From assembly GCA_035610365.1 (NCBI GenBank), contig CM069433.1, positions 191,154,760 through 191,218,759 on the forward strand: 64,000 bases of DNA, written 5' to 3'. Shown here in pieces: positions 32,885 to 43,477 of the stretch. The notes beneath the pieces are model-generated. The model was not told where the DNA came from. It saw only the letters and a program-made list of their open reading frames with translations, and ran no database searches. The DNA comes from Aquatica leii. Taxonomy: Eukaryota; Arthropoda; Insecta; Coleoptera; Lampyridae. How positions within the stretch are numbered: the first letter of the stretch is position 1; each line of letters begins with the position of its first letter. The translations under genes were made by a program, and so were the position numbers.

Positions 32885-34625
32885 ATGGATTCAGATTCTG
32901 AACCAGAAATGTTCCCTTACGATCCTGAATCCCAGGAAAACTTGGTACGTACACTCCGTGTTTCTCCCGTAACAATAATTTTGCGACTTTTAGCTAAACC
33001 CATTTAATTATCAAGACCCGTTAATGACATCATCTCTATCTCACGCAATAGCAACGGGAAATTTTGACGAAGTTAAAAGTCTCATTAAAAGTGGTAAGAA
33101 AGTAAACAATCCTGATAATAACGGGAATTTACCTTTACACTTAGCTGTATTAGCTGATAGGTTGGTTTACAGTTTGATACTTACCGATGACCCACTAATT
33201 ATTTGTTGTAGAGTCGAAATTGTCAACTTGCTTCTTCCGGATAGCGATATCAATTTTAAAAACTATGGAGGTTTTACTCCGCTTTTATTAAGTTTACTTC
33301 ACAAGAAGAGTGAATGCATTATTATGACCCTGGTTGAAGCTGGTGCTGATATATTCACTAAGAACAACATGAAGGAAACTGTTTTACATATGTCGGTTAG
33401 ATCACCACTTACAAACGTCACGGAGGAGTTAATTAAACGTGGAGCTGATATAAATGCTCAAGACGATAATTTATACACTCCTTTAATACAAGCAGTGCAA
33501 TGTAATAACGTCAATGCTGTTTGTTTATTACTGTATTACAATGCTGATGTAAGCTTACGTTGTTTACATAACCTAACGCCTTTTATGTATGCAGTGAATA
33601 ATGACGACGGCTATGAGATTGCTAAGATTCTTTTTGATTATTACGACGATTTTACTTCGACAACTTGTGACGGCTACACTCCTTTACTTCTAGCTGCTAA
33701 CAGCAAGAATCCCTTAGCTATTGAATTAGTTAAGTATGGAGTCGACGTAAATTTCTACACACCAGACGGATGTACTTCGCTGTACTTATCTTTATTTTTT
33801 GAAGACGCCGAGCTGTTTAAAGAAATCTGGAGCAGAATTGATTACTCAAAAATCTTGCGATATAATTCCAGGTTTGTGCACGGACTTTTAACTAATAAAA
33901 CCTTCTCAGCGGCTTCCTGGTTAGAATGCATTTATTTGATATTAAACTCGGAATTAGTTGAGGATATTATTGGACTCACAGTGTTAACAGTAGAACGACA
34001 TAGTAGATCGTGTATTTCGTTGTACAACTTATTTCGAGCGTTTTATTTAAGAGACATTAAATTGGATGATCGATTGACGATTTTATACATTTTTCTGACG
34101 TTGGGGTACAATGTAACTCTGTGCGACATAACTTTAATTTATTATTTATACGGTTACAAACATGAGCTAGAAATTTTAATACACCACTACGATGATTTAG
34201 ATAACGAACGTTTCACTCTTAAATGTCATCCACTTCCGACGTTTATCTTTGGGCTGGAATCTAGTTATTCAACGAAGTTTATTGCTGATCTAATCGATAA
34301 CCAAATTAAAACGATGAATTTTTATGCCGATAAGCAGATAGTGGAATTAATGATTTTAAAATCTTTTACATATTTTTCGATTCCTTATATAGAAAAACAG
34401 TATTTACTCAATCAAATATGTTTCACAAATCGAGGAGTATTAGAAGCGATTCTAAAGATACCTGAAGTGCCGTCTTTGATTGAAATTTGTAGGAACAACG
34501 TGAGGTTTTATTTGAAGAATACGTGTAGGGTTAAGAAACCGTATCAGTTTCATAACATTGTTAAACGGTTACAGGTATCGCAAGTTATTAAAGATATTTT
34601 ACTTTTTAAAAAGCCACTTTATTAG
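32885..34625 (+). CDS. Ankyrin-repeat protein with SOCS-box-like C-terminus (ASB-like), three exons
   Basis: Proposed exons are 32885-32944, 32994-33160 and 33212-34625, giving 546 aa. Intron 1 (32945-32993, 49 bp) has GTACGT...TTTTAG and keeps the frame, adding an acidic N-terminus (MDSDSEPEMF). Intron 2 (33161-33211, 51 bp) is a multiple of three without a stop, so an unspliced frame is also open; removing it restores a standard repeat, LAVLADRVEIVNLLL. About seven ankyrin repeats follow (residues about 30-265), with TPL...A signatures such as GFTPLLLSLLH, YTPLIQAVQC and GYTPLLLAAN. The last 45 residues, SLIEICRNNVRFYLK ... LQVSQVIKDILLF, resemble a SOCS box (L..LCR..IR ... LP..LK.YLL). ASB proteins are substrate receptors of Cullin-5 E3 ubiquitin ligases. 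The SOCS assignment is by pattern only; a plain ankyrin protein is the alternative. Confidence 0.85.
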
Positions 34626-34723
34626 TTTTACATTAAGCATTTATATGCTATCTTTTTATGTGAAATGCGCTACTTTGGCTGTGAATGTAACTTCTTTGGA
34701 TATTTTTGTATTTTTTGTTTTAT

Positions 34724-34729
34724 AATAAA
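34724..34729 (+). promoter_or_regulatory. Polyadenylation signal of the ASB-like gene
   Basis: AATAAA about 100 bp after the stop codon at 34625, in a T-rich setting. Confidence 0.6.
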
Positions 34730-34763
34730 ATTGTTTGATATGTTTTTGAGAATTTATTTTTTG

Positions 34764-35130
34764 TGTTACGAATTTTATTACTAACTACTAAATATATTTT
34801 TATTTACCTAACCGAACTAATTAAATCTAATAATATTTAATAAAAACACTTGCAGTATAATTTATATATAGCGCTATCACTGACACGAAGATAAGATAAA
34901 GTCACGTACCAGATTATTTATCTCACACGCGTTAACGACTTATTTATTTAGACTTGAATAATCTTCTTAACACTGCCATCTTCGCATTACGGAAATAACT
35001 GACCTACGATTTGTTTGTTCCGTATTTATACACATTTTGGAAATCCTTCTCGAGTGTTCCATATATTACGGTATACGTTCTAAAGATGGATAACAACTTC
35101 GAGAAGGCTCTTGAATTTGAGAACGTTTCA
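34764..35130 (-). mobile_element. 3' LTR (367 bp) of the macrodomain-bearing gypsy element
   Basis: The sequence is a direct repeat of 41395-41759 with small indels. On the minus strand it begins TGAAACGTT and ends CGTAACA, giving TG/CA ends. The purine tract AAGGAGGGGCAG lies immediately before it, as for a 3' LTR. A TATATATA stretch lies near 34866. The 35011-35337 frame on the other strand begins in this LTR and is not called a gene. Confidence 0.85.
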
Positions 35131-35409
35131 CTGCCCCTCCTTAGGACTGTTCTGTCCCAGAACAGAAGACTGGATGCGACACCAGTAGGAAGGATCGTGG
35201 CGATGTTCCTCGAAAACGATCTCCAACATGTTTCGAACTGTCCTCCAATTACAATTACTCAAAAGGACATAGTTTGCAAGCGATCTTCCACTCTGCAGCA
35301 TTTGAATTTTGTGGTGGTATGTTTTGGTATACTGTAATTTTTATTCCGAATGTTAAGATCATGTTGTTGTTATCTTAATACCAACTCATTAAACAAATAT
35401 ATAGGACAT

Positions 35410-35565
35410 TTAAAGTAAATTAATTTCTATAAAAAGACAATAGATATACCTCGATCTTTGTTTGGTGTTTAGTGTTCCTGTTGCATTTAAGTAAGGAGTA
35501 ATCTGATCTTTAAAAGGAATGTTGTAAGCAAATCTCATGCAAGCATTTTGAATCTTTTGTATTTT
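35410..35565 (-). pseudogene. LINE RT tail fragment joined to the macrodomain
   Basis: After the macrodomain motif GCGLDQLN the frame changes character to IQKIQNACMRFAYNIPFKDQ and ITPYLNATGTLNTKQRSRYI. This is a block typical of the C-terminal end of jockey-type LINE RTs ('LQKIQNACVRFIYN...HITPYL'). The join is in frame, so the open frame looks like one protein but is a chimera of two elements. It lies between the end of pol and the 3' LTR. Confidence 0.65.
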
Positions 35566-35572
35566 ATCCTTA

Positions 35573-35882
35573 TTCAGTTGATCTAAGCCACAACCAAGCT
35601 TGGGCACTGCCAATTTCTTTACATAGTGGAACTCCATTTTCTCTTGAGATTCCATAATGTTCACCACAGATTTTTGTATAACGGCTTGGTACGTGAGTAT
35701 TTCTTGGTGACCAAATAGAAAATTAAGCGTCTGTCACCACGTAGTCCTAAAACTTTTCCGACTGCCGGTTGCTGTCTTCGTAATTCATCTAGATCCCCAA
35801 ACTTCTTTTTAAACACGACTGCAGCCCCTCTGGACATGTCAAGATCCTCGCTCATGCAATGTGTGATAGCGTAATCTTTTTG
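35573..35882 (-). pseudogene. Macrodomain (TARG1/OARD1-like ADP-ribose hydrolase fold) fused to gypsy Pol
   Basis: Directly downstream of the integrase GPY/F tail (VHVDRLAPFAGD) and a 55-residue linker, the same frame enters a macrodomain: YAITHCMSEDLDMSRGAAVV, FKKKFGDLDELRRQQ, GKVLGLRGDRRLIFYLVTKK. In the family these form the ADP-ribose pocket, with the GAAVVFKKKFG strand-helix the most typical. A frame shift at about 35664 (stop directly after KNLW) separates the last part, VKKLAVPKLGCGLDQL. Human TARG1 removes ADP-ribose from glutamate or aspartate using a Lys in TKK and an Asp in GCGLD; both positions are Lys and Asp here. The domain is cut short after GCGLDQLN by a LINE fragment. Fold assignment is confident; activity is an inference. 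Confidence 0.85.
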
Positions 35883-36660
35883 TGTTTGAAACAGGTCTTG
35901 TTGTTCCTCGGTGGTAACTCCGAACTTAGCTTTTCCAGAACCTCCGTATACGTTCATAAACTTCTCGAACTCCATTTCTCCGATTTGATTCCTGGTTCTG
36001 CTGCTAATCACTCTGGTTCGGACTTGAACTTGCGTATTGTGGTTATCGCCAGCAAACGGGGCTAGACGATCGACGTGGACCACTTTTGGCTTGCTTCTGG
36101 GCGGTTTTCGGATGCAATATATGACGTCATTAATACGTTTGATGACTTTATAGGGGCCTTCCCATTGCCTTTGCAGCTTCGGCTACAAACCACGTCTCCT
36201 TTGAGGATTATACAACCAGACCATATCGCCAGGTTGAAACCCACCATTTTGTGCATTGACGTCATATCTAGTCTTCATCCTGTCGCTGGCAACTTGTGTT
36301 TTTACGGACCTTTTCATGTACTTCGTCTAGCCTCTTGGTCAGCTTGCTGACGTAATCTTCTCCAGCAACTTCTTCCGGTCTTCGTCCAAATTGAAGGTCG
36401 CATGGCAATCGTATTTCGCGACCGAGCATCACATAAGATGGTGTTTGGCCTGTGCTTTCGTGAACGGATGATCGGTATGCCATTAAGAAAAGGTGCAAGT
36501 ACTGATCCCAGTCTCTTTGGTGTTCGGACACTACCTTGGCTAAGTACTTGCCCATTGTTCGATTCATCCGTTCAACCATACCATTAGATTGAGGATGGAG
36601 AGGCGTCGTCCTAGTTTTCTTAATTCCCAACAGTCACCAAACTTCTTGAAACAGCCCAGA
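35883..36660 (-). pseudogene. Gypsy integrase C-terminal half
   Basis: Two frames (36630-36268 and about 36265-35883) hold the catalytic Glu (NGMVERMN), the C-terminal core helix, YRSSVHESTGQTPSYVMLGR, then WEGPYKVIKRINDVIYCIR, the GPY/F module that binds nucleic acid near the end of gypsy integrases. A stop lies at about 36187 and frame changes at 36265. The frame runs on without a stop into the macrodomain. Confidence 0.9.
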
Positions 36661-38738
36661 CTCAAAATTGCGGCCTTGATCGGAGTGTAATTCCAACGGA
36701 ACTACAAACCGGCAGAAAAACTCTTTTACTAATACGACTGTAGCTGCTTTTTGATTGGGTATGGCGTAAGCCTTGGTTCATTTCGTGAAATCATCCATCG
36801 CCACCAAGATGTATTTATTTCCCGAATCGGATTCTGGGAACGGCCCTGCGATGTCAATTGCTACTCTTTCCAAAGGGCTTCCTACGTTGTATTGCTTCAT
36901 GGGTGCTTTGCGCTTTCTCGCTGATACGCAGACCGTGCACTATTTCATGACGTCCTCTTTGCAGTTCATCTAGTAGAATCGTTCTCGCACTTTACGCAAT
37001 GTTTTCTTAATGCCAAAGTGTCCTCCTGATGTCCCATCGTGGAGATGCTTCAACACTTCTGAAAGCAAGGCTCTTCGGCACTACCAACTGTAGTCTGTTT
37101 CCCGTGCCCTCGACGCTTTCTAGGGATCGCTTAAGAAGACCGTCTTCTACTATCAAAGAGTCCCACTACGCCCAGTACGCTTTGATGTTTCTGCCCAAAG
37201 CAGTTACTTCTTCCCAGGTTGGTCGTCGGCCGCTTTCTTTTCAGTCCAGGAGTAATTTTATTTCAGGATCGTTTTCTTATTCGCGACGTAACTGCTCAGG
37301 GTACCACTCATCATCAACCATAGCAGTTCTCCGAAGGCATTCAACTTTTTCTTCCAGTCACGAACAATGGCTGCAGTCCGCCGGACATGGTCTTCTGGAC
37401 AAGGCATCAGCGTTCCGATGACTACTTCCGGCACGGTGTTCTGTGTCATAACCATACTCTTGCAGTCTCTCGATCCATTTTGCCACTTATCCTTTCGAGT
37501 TACGGAACTGCAGTAGCCATTTTAAAGCGGAGTGGTCTGTTCTCAGTAAATATTTTCGTCCATACAAATACTTGTAGAAATGTTCGATGGACTTAACGAC
37601 TGCTAACAGCTCTCTTCTAGTCACGCAATAATTTATTTCTCGGCTGGACCAAACCTTGCTAAAATACGCGATAACTTTTTCTTGTCCATCTTGAACTTGC
37701 GAAAGGACCACGCCTATGACCAGATTGCTTACGTCTGTACCCAAAACAAATTTTCCATTTTTTCTTGGGTAACTCAAAATTGGCAAAGTGACTAGAGCCT
37801 GTTTTAGTTGATGGAAAGAATTTTTGCACTCTTCATTCCATCTAAATTCTGCCCTTTCTTCCGTCAATTTCGTCAAAAGTTTGGCAATATTGGCAAATCC
37901 GGGTACAAATCGTCTATAATAGGTGCACAACCCAAGGAAACTTCGGACCTGATGTTTGTCGATTGGTCTTGGCCATGCTTGCACTGCTCGAATTTTGTTT
38001 GGGTCAGCCTTTACTCCATCTCTAGATACGACGTGGCCAAGATATTGCACTTCCTTCTTAAATACGTGGCATTTCTTTGAGCTCAATTTAAGATTAGCTC
38101 CACGTTGTCGCTGAAAGACAATTTTTTAAATTGTTCAAGTGTTCTTCAAACGATCTTCCAACCACGATCACGTCGTCCAGGTAAACCAAGCACGTCTTCC
38201 AAGACAATCCGCGCAAGATGGTCTCCATCAAACGTTCGAACGTTGCAGGAGCATTACACAAGCCGAAGGGCATCACGGTAAACTGCCACAAACCAGTTCC
38301 AATCGTAAAAGCTGTTTTTTCACGATCCCTGGGTTCTAATTCTACCTGCCAGTATCCACTCTTTAAATCTAACCTAGAAAACCACTAGGATCCTGACAGG
38401 GTATCTAACGTACCGTCAATTCTTGGTAAAGGGTAACTGTCCTTTTTGGTTACGTCGTTTAGCTGTTTGTAGTCTACGCAAAACCTCGTTGATCCATCCT
38501 TCTTCTTTACGAGTACCACTGGGAATGCCCATGGGCTACTTGAAGGTTCAATCACGCCTTCTCTCTCCATATCCGAAATTATTTGTTTGGCTTCTTCTCT
38601 TTTTGCCAAAGGAAGTCTGCGTGGATGTTGTCGTATCTGCCGAGCGTTTCCGGTATTAATTTTATGTTTCACCACGTTAGTTCTTCCTTTGGAGCCACTC
38701 TCCAGCGCGAACACATCTTGATACTTTTGGATCAACAC
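36661..38738 (-). pseudogene. Gypsy Pol: RT, RNase H, integrase core
   Basis: From 38738 downwards: the RT N-terminus ([46 protein letters not shown]), FTVMPFGLCNAPATFERLM (38270), YLDDVIVVGRSF (about 38175), the thumb with VQYLGHVVSRDG, RNase H with FVLGTDVSNLVIGVVLSQ (Asp present) and LLRTDHSALKWLL, then a zinc-binding region and the core with Asp in VAIDIAGPFP (about 36870) and Asp in LHSDQGRNFE (about 36680). The frame is broken at least at 38385, 38090 and 37487 and in several places in the integrase. A second, more decayed copy of this family lies at 45000-46190. Confidence 0.92.
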
Positions 38739-38760
38739 ACCAGCTGGTCTTGGGTGAGGT

Positions 38761-40292
38761 TGTTACAAGCTTTAGGTGGTTTTACGAACCTGCACGGCCA
38801 ACTCTCAATAGTCGGAGAGAGGGGTAGGTTTTCTAGAAGTATATAAAAGATAATTAAGGGCGCCAGAGCTATCCAAAGTCACGTCTGTCTGCTCACAACA
38901 GACCAGGATACTTGTAACACGATGTTAGGTTCGTAATTCCTCTACTCAGCTGTTTGAGTAGTCAGAAGCAATTAGTTAATACGATAGTCATAGGAAATAG
39001 GTATGTTGTCATAAAAGAAGAACTAACCACGATAACAATTTTAATGTAGAAACGCTGAGGATTATCACAGACTATAATGAATTCTAATTACAGAAATGCC
39101 AGTAGCATAGGCAACACACCGTACATAAGTAAACTACAATAAAAATATATAGCGAAGAATAGGTGGTAGTCACTATCGGTTACATAATTAGTCGAATGGC
39201 ATTACTGACAATCAAATACAGAAGTACGCAAGTACTACGCTAAGGTTAAATTATCCTAACACAGCGTGTAAAATTAATATTGCCTTAACGTTAATCAATC
39301 GGTAGTACACAGCATGCACAACTTGACCTAAATGAAATTTATTACCTAGCTCGTAAACAACAATAGCGATAATTATAGAATTAATAGCAAAAGTTTCGTG
39401 AGTGACCCGTTTGACTACGCAATAAAACATATAAAATCACTTACCATAAATACAGGAGGTTTCTTTGGTGTGAAGAACGTACGTTCCCCCGACACATAAC
39501 CCTGTAAACAATTTGAATCGCAAATCGTGTCAAGCTAATGTCTCACGAAATCACATCTACAACAATTATTACTTAAGATACAAGAAAGTATAAATAATAT
39601 AAACCGGTTGTTATATGCTGTGGTACCCCTTTGTCGTTGATTTAATTAGTGATAACCATAAGTCTTATAAAGAAAAGTTAATATCGTCCCATCTAAATAT
39701 TTGTCGAGGTTCATTCCTCCGTAAATTGATATCGAATACAGAATAGCGCTGGAACACAAATAGGTGGTGAACACGAACACGGCGTGTCAGTCACGTGTAG
39801 TTTAAGTTTGCCCAGGACGCCTCCGTAAGACCCCAATTGCGCGGCTTGAAATCGCCTTCTGCTAGCGCTCGAGTCCGGCAACGTGATGCCTTAGTTACTA
39901 ATAGTTACGATATCCATTTATCGAGAATATAACAGTTGTAACATGAAGGGACGCAAAATGGCTGTCAAAAGGAAAACGAATTACAAACGAGTTTATATTA
40001 AAAGATGACTTTAGCTTACCCTGTAACGTCTTAACGAAACTAGGAAATTAAACAATTATAAATGGTTTTCCATTATTTCCCCGATGGTAACGGATATATT
40101 AATATTCACTCGTTACAGACCATTTACATCATCCACATGTGTCGACTTTCTACCAAATGACATCTAATGCGCAAAGGATCGTTAGCGGGTGTCAAAACCC
40201 GAATCTAATTTCACGTCGACAACACATAGGCGTACCTAATGAAGATTTCAACCGTAACAACAAAGGCGTACGTAATGAAAATTACCGTAACA
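38761..40292. mobile_element. Solo LTR (1532 bp) nested in gypsy pol
   Basis: The insert begins TGTTACAAGC and ends CCGTAACA, i.e. TG/CA ends with a 6-bp inverted terminus (TGTTAC/GTAACA). It is flanked by the 4-bp duplication AGGT (38757-38760 and 40293-40296). On the minus strand the host pol frame stops at one edge and resumes at the other, so the flanks join correctly if the insert and one AGGT are ignored. A TATAAAAG motif lies at about 38843. No coding region is present. This matches a solo LTR left after recombination between two LTRs. The parent family is not in the window. Confidence 0.8.
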
Positions 40293-41394
40293 AGGTTTTG
40301 GCATTTGGTGGTAAGAATGTCCAATAGATGTTGTAGACACTTCATCGGCGACGTATCTTCGTTCGACTTCACGCATTTCACATTTTGTGATACTGGCGTG
40401 CATTGGCCTACGGTCTTCTTTTTCAACGTTACAGGATCTGAATTAATGTTTAAGATCCTTACTGGCATCGTGTTCTTTACTCGCACCAAAGTTTTACCAA
40501 CGAGTAGTCTTTTTTTAACTAAGCCGCCTTCCATTGGTTCAATCGCGCGTATGTAACCTTCCCGGAGACTTCCATCCAGGCGTGCCATCACTATACTTTC
40601 AGTCCTTGCAGGCAGAGTCACGTCTTCACTCAATAAAACTCGCACGGCTGCCTTCTCTGACTAATGAAAAGGAATTTCTTCATTGCCGATCTTCAGGACA
40701 TCGTTTTTCATATCCAAATGAAAATCATACTTCTTTAACACGTCCATTCCCAGGATAACTTCTTCCGTGATGTCGGCTACTAGTACTTAATGGCCGAGTA
40801 CTCCATTTTCCAAACCAATGGTTACGTTGACTTGTCCGTGGGTAGGTATTTCTTCGTCTGTCGCCGTTCGAAGTCGCACTGTTACTAGTGATGTCTTCTC
40901 GTTTTCCAACAACATGTCAGGACGAATGATGGTCTTCGTTACTTCTGTGTCAACCAGTAACTGACGTTCCTCCCATTGATCTTGCCATCGAGATAAATGC
41001 TATGCAATTGCTCCATCGGCGATGCCATTTGAATTGTAACCTCCGAAGCCTGACTAGACGAGATTACCTTTTGTCTCTTTTGGTCGCCTCGTTCCAAATT
41101 TTCGAGCTCTCTTTTTGTCCGCTTTTTAGGTTTAGTACGATGCCATCGTACATGGCTTATTTTACCGCAATTCAAGGTTGTTACTCCTCTTTCCCAAAGT
41201 ATTCGTCGCACTATCTCCTCGATGCTTACCAGGGTACTTGTGCAGCACAGCAAAGGTTATGACCGTCTCGTTGCGATGCTTGTTTTGCTGCTTCAAACTC
41301 CAAAGCATGCACCAAAGCGTCATCCAATGTCTTCGGTCGAGCTAACCGGAGAGTCTGCTGCGTTTCGTTGTCTCGGAAACCGTTTTATTTTTTC
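40293..41394 (-). pseudogene. Gypsy Gag C-terminus and protease, 5' part deleted
   Basis: Minus-strand frames from 41394: a Gag C-terminal region (TLDDALVHALEFEAAKQA), a remnant of a zinc knuckle and basic tract (KKRTKRELENLERGDQKRQK), then a protease domain (SIYLDGKINGR ... PDMLLEN ... VLGMDVLKKYDF-like order). The active-site triad reads Asp-Thr-Glu in the best frame instead of Asp-Thr-Gly, and a frame shift adjoins it (about 40939-40945), so the protease is inactive. The linker 40645-40300 (VLLSEDVTLPARTESIVMAR) is the usual protease-to-RT spacer. Gag starts abruptly at the edge of the LTR with no primer-binding site. Confidence 0.8.
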
Positions 41395-41759
41395 TGTAAC
41401 GAATTTTATTACTAACTACAAAATATTTTTACTTATACTAACCGAACTAATTAATGTTTAATAACACTTACAGTATAATTACAGTATAATTTATATATAG
41501 CGCTATCACTGACACGAAGATAAGATAAAGTCACACACTTGTTTAACGCTTGTTTACGTTAAAGTCAGGTACCAGATTATTTATCTCACACGCGTTAACG
41601 ACTTATTTATTTAGATTTGAATAATCTTAACACTGCCGTCTTCGCATTATAGAAATAACTGACCTACGATTTGTTTGTTCCGTATTTATACACATTTTGG
41701 GAATTCTTCTCGAGTGTTCCATATACTTCGAGAAGGCTCTTGAATTTGAAAACGTTTCA
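41395..41759 (-). mobile_element. 5' LTR (365 bp) of the macrodomain-bearing gypsy element
   Basis: Direct-repeat partner of 34764-35130, with the same TGTAACG...GTTTCA plus-strand ends. It differs by substitutions and indels, including a piece of about 30 bp near 41540-41568 (duplicated TTGTTTA-type sequence) absent from the other LTR. The divergence indicates an old insertion. Confidence 0.85.
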
Positions 41760-43457
41760 TTTCTTAAACTTTTCTGCAGTGTTGTTAAGTATATATAGAC
41801 ATTCAACGTAGCGGAATCTTTCTTGTGTTTTTTTATCCAGGGACGCGCTAATTTTGTTGAGCGCCCTCTTGCAAAAACAAAAAGTGCGCCTCTACATTCT
41901 TCAAAAAAAAAAATAAACCCCGTTATAAAATAGAATTCACATAATTAATCACTTAACGCACTTATTTATTAAACACAGGTAATCCAGTTTAAATCCAATC
42001 AAAGACCCGCGAAATTTTACGTAAGCGTCGACATCTGGCGGAAATGCCGATACTAAGAGATTGCGCAGAATTGATCATATTCAGGAGTTTTTTGGAATTC
42101 TGATTTAACATTTTTGGGTTGGTGAAACTGATTGATTTTAAATTGCCCTCAAAAATTAAGTACTATATTGGTTGTCGACAACGACCTCTATGGTTAATGA
42201 AGCGTAATAAATTTCAGTGATCTGTCAAATCGGGTTAGTAGTTGTTAGAGATGTAAGGTTGGCAACACGAAGTAATAAACCAACAGTTTTGAATTGGTAC
42301 TTCATCTTGCTACCAGCTACCGATGTTGAAGCATGTAGTTTTTGTATCATGTAAGTTTTAATAAATTATTGAGTAAAACAACAAGTGTTAAATAAAATAA
42401 CTAAAGTAAATAATAAACAGACAACAACCAAATCGTTCTGTTCAACAACGCCAAAACGATGCCATATTGAATTCATTTTGCAGATCACTGTAATGCTTTG
42501 TCTCGGCAGCCAATAGAACTTCTTAATGTTTGATGCTAATTTAAAATGTAGCAGTTTGACCAACCTAAAAACGTTAAACCTGAAGTCCGTTTAATAATTT
42601 GTTTTGTGAAGTCCGGCCGGTATGTAAATTATGTTAAAAAACCTGTATGAATTTTGCACAGTTGCAAACGTTATCTACCAGTTCGGCGTTTCTATAGTTA
42701 TTTCCGTTTCTTTTAACCTTAGCAGACAGCACATTATAGCAAAATGCTCATCAGTGATAGTCACTGATTTGATTAATGATATCGCACTGCAATCGTATTG
42801 GAAGGCCACTTACTAAAATATCCATATTTGGGGAAACTTGGCGCATCTGGTTTTTTTCTCATAGATCTTATGAACGAAAGGAAACTTATTTGTGATAACG
42901 CCATATGTATGTCCTTGCTTATTTCAGCGAATTTTAGTAAATTTTGGAGAAGGTGCTAGCTAGCTGCATAATTCGAAGAAAAAAATTGTAAATATTGTAC
43001 CTATGTCTTATACTAATTTTCTTTTATCTAAGTTGTCAGTCGTTTACGCATACGATTGTACGTACCTACGTATCAGGTTGTCACAATTAAATATAATTTT
43101 TTTAGTGTGTAATATAAATTATAGGGTACGCTCGAGTTCTCTTAAATATCGAGATATTGCATATTTGCATTATATTTACCAATGTTAATCTGTTTGTTTG
43201 AAATGTACAAGTTAGACCGACAACTTTAATTTTACATATGACGTGTTGCCCTGTACCAACATTTATTGTCTGTGATCTATACCTACATACTAGAAATTCA
43301 TCGCATTTATGTAAATCTACTTTGTGCTCTTTCAGCCTTGGATAGATTTAAACGGTGTCTACCATTCTAACCGTTTTGGCGCCTTTTTAATCTTACGTTA
43401 TGTGACGCTTACTCCGTATCGAACTGCTTAGCTGAAATAGAAAGCTAGGAAACGATA
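41760..43457. other. No gene recognised
   Basis: AT-rich intergenic DNA. Short frames at 42366-42563, 42631-42816 and 43003-43188 have no domain or codon pattern to support them. No repeat partner was found within the window. Confidence 0.45.
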
Positions 43458-43473
43458 CGGTTCCCGGGCGCCA
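43458..43473 (-). other. Retrotransposon primer-binding site
   Basis: On the minus strand TGGCGCCCGGGAACCG starts with TGG four bases after the LTR end (…GAACA). It differs from the site at 15343, so this is another family. Confidence 0.7.
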
Positions 43474-43477
43474 GATT

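Noticed and set aside
35011-35337. 108-codon plus-strand frame with fairly protein-like composition
   Set aside because: It begins inside the 3' LTR and runs antisense to the polypurine tract; the homologous part at 41700-41760 does not keep the frame.
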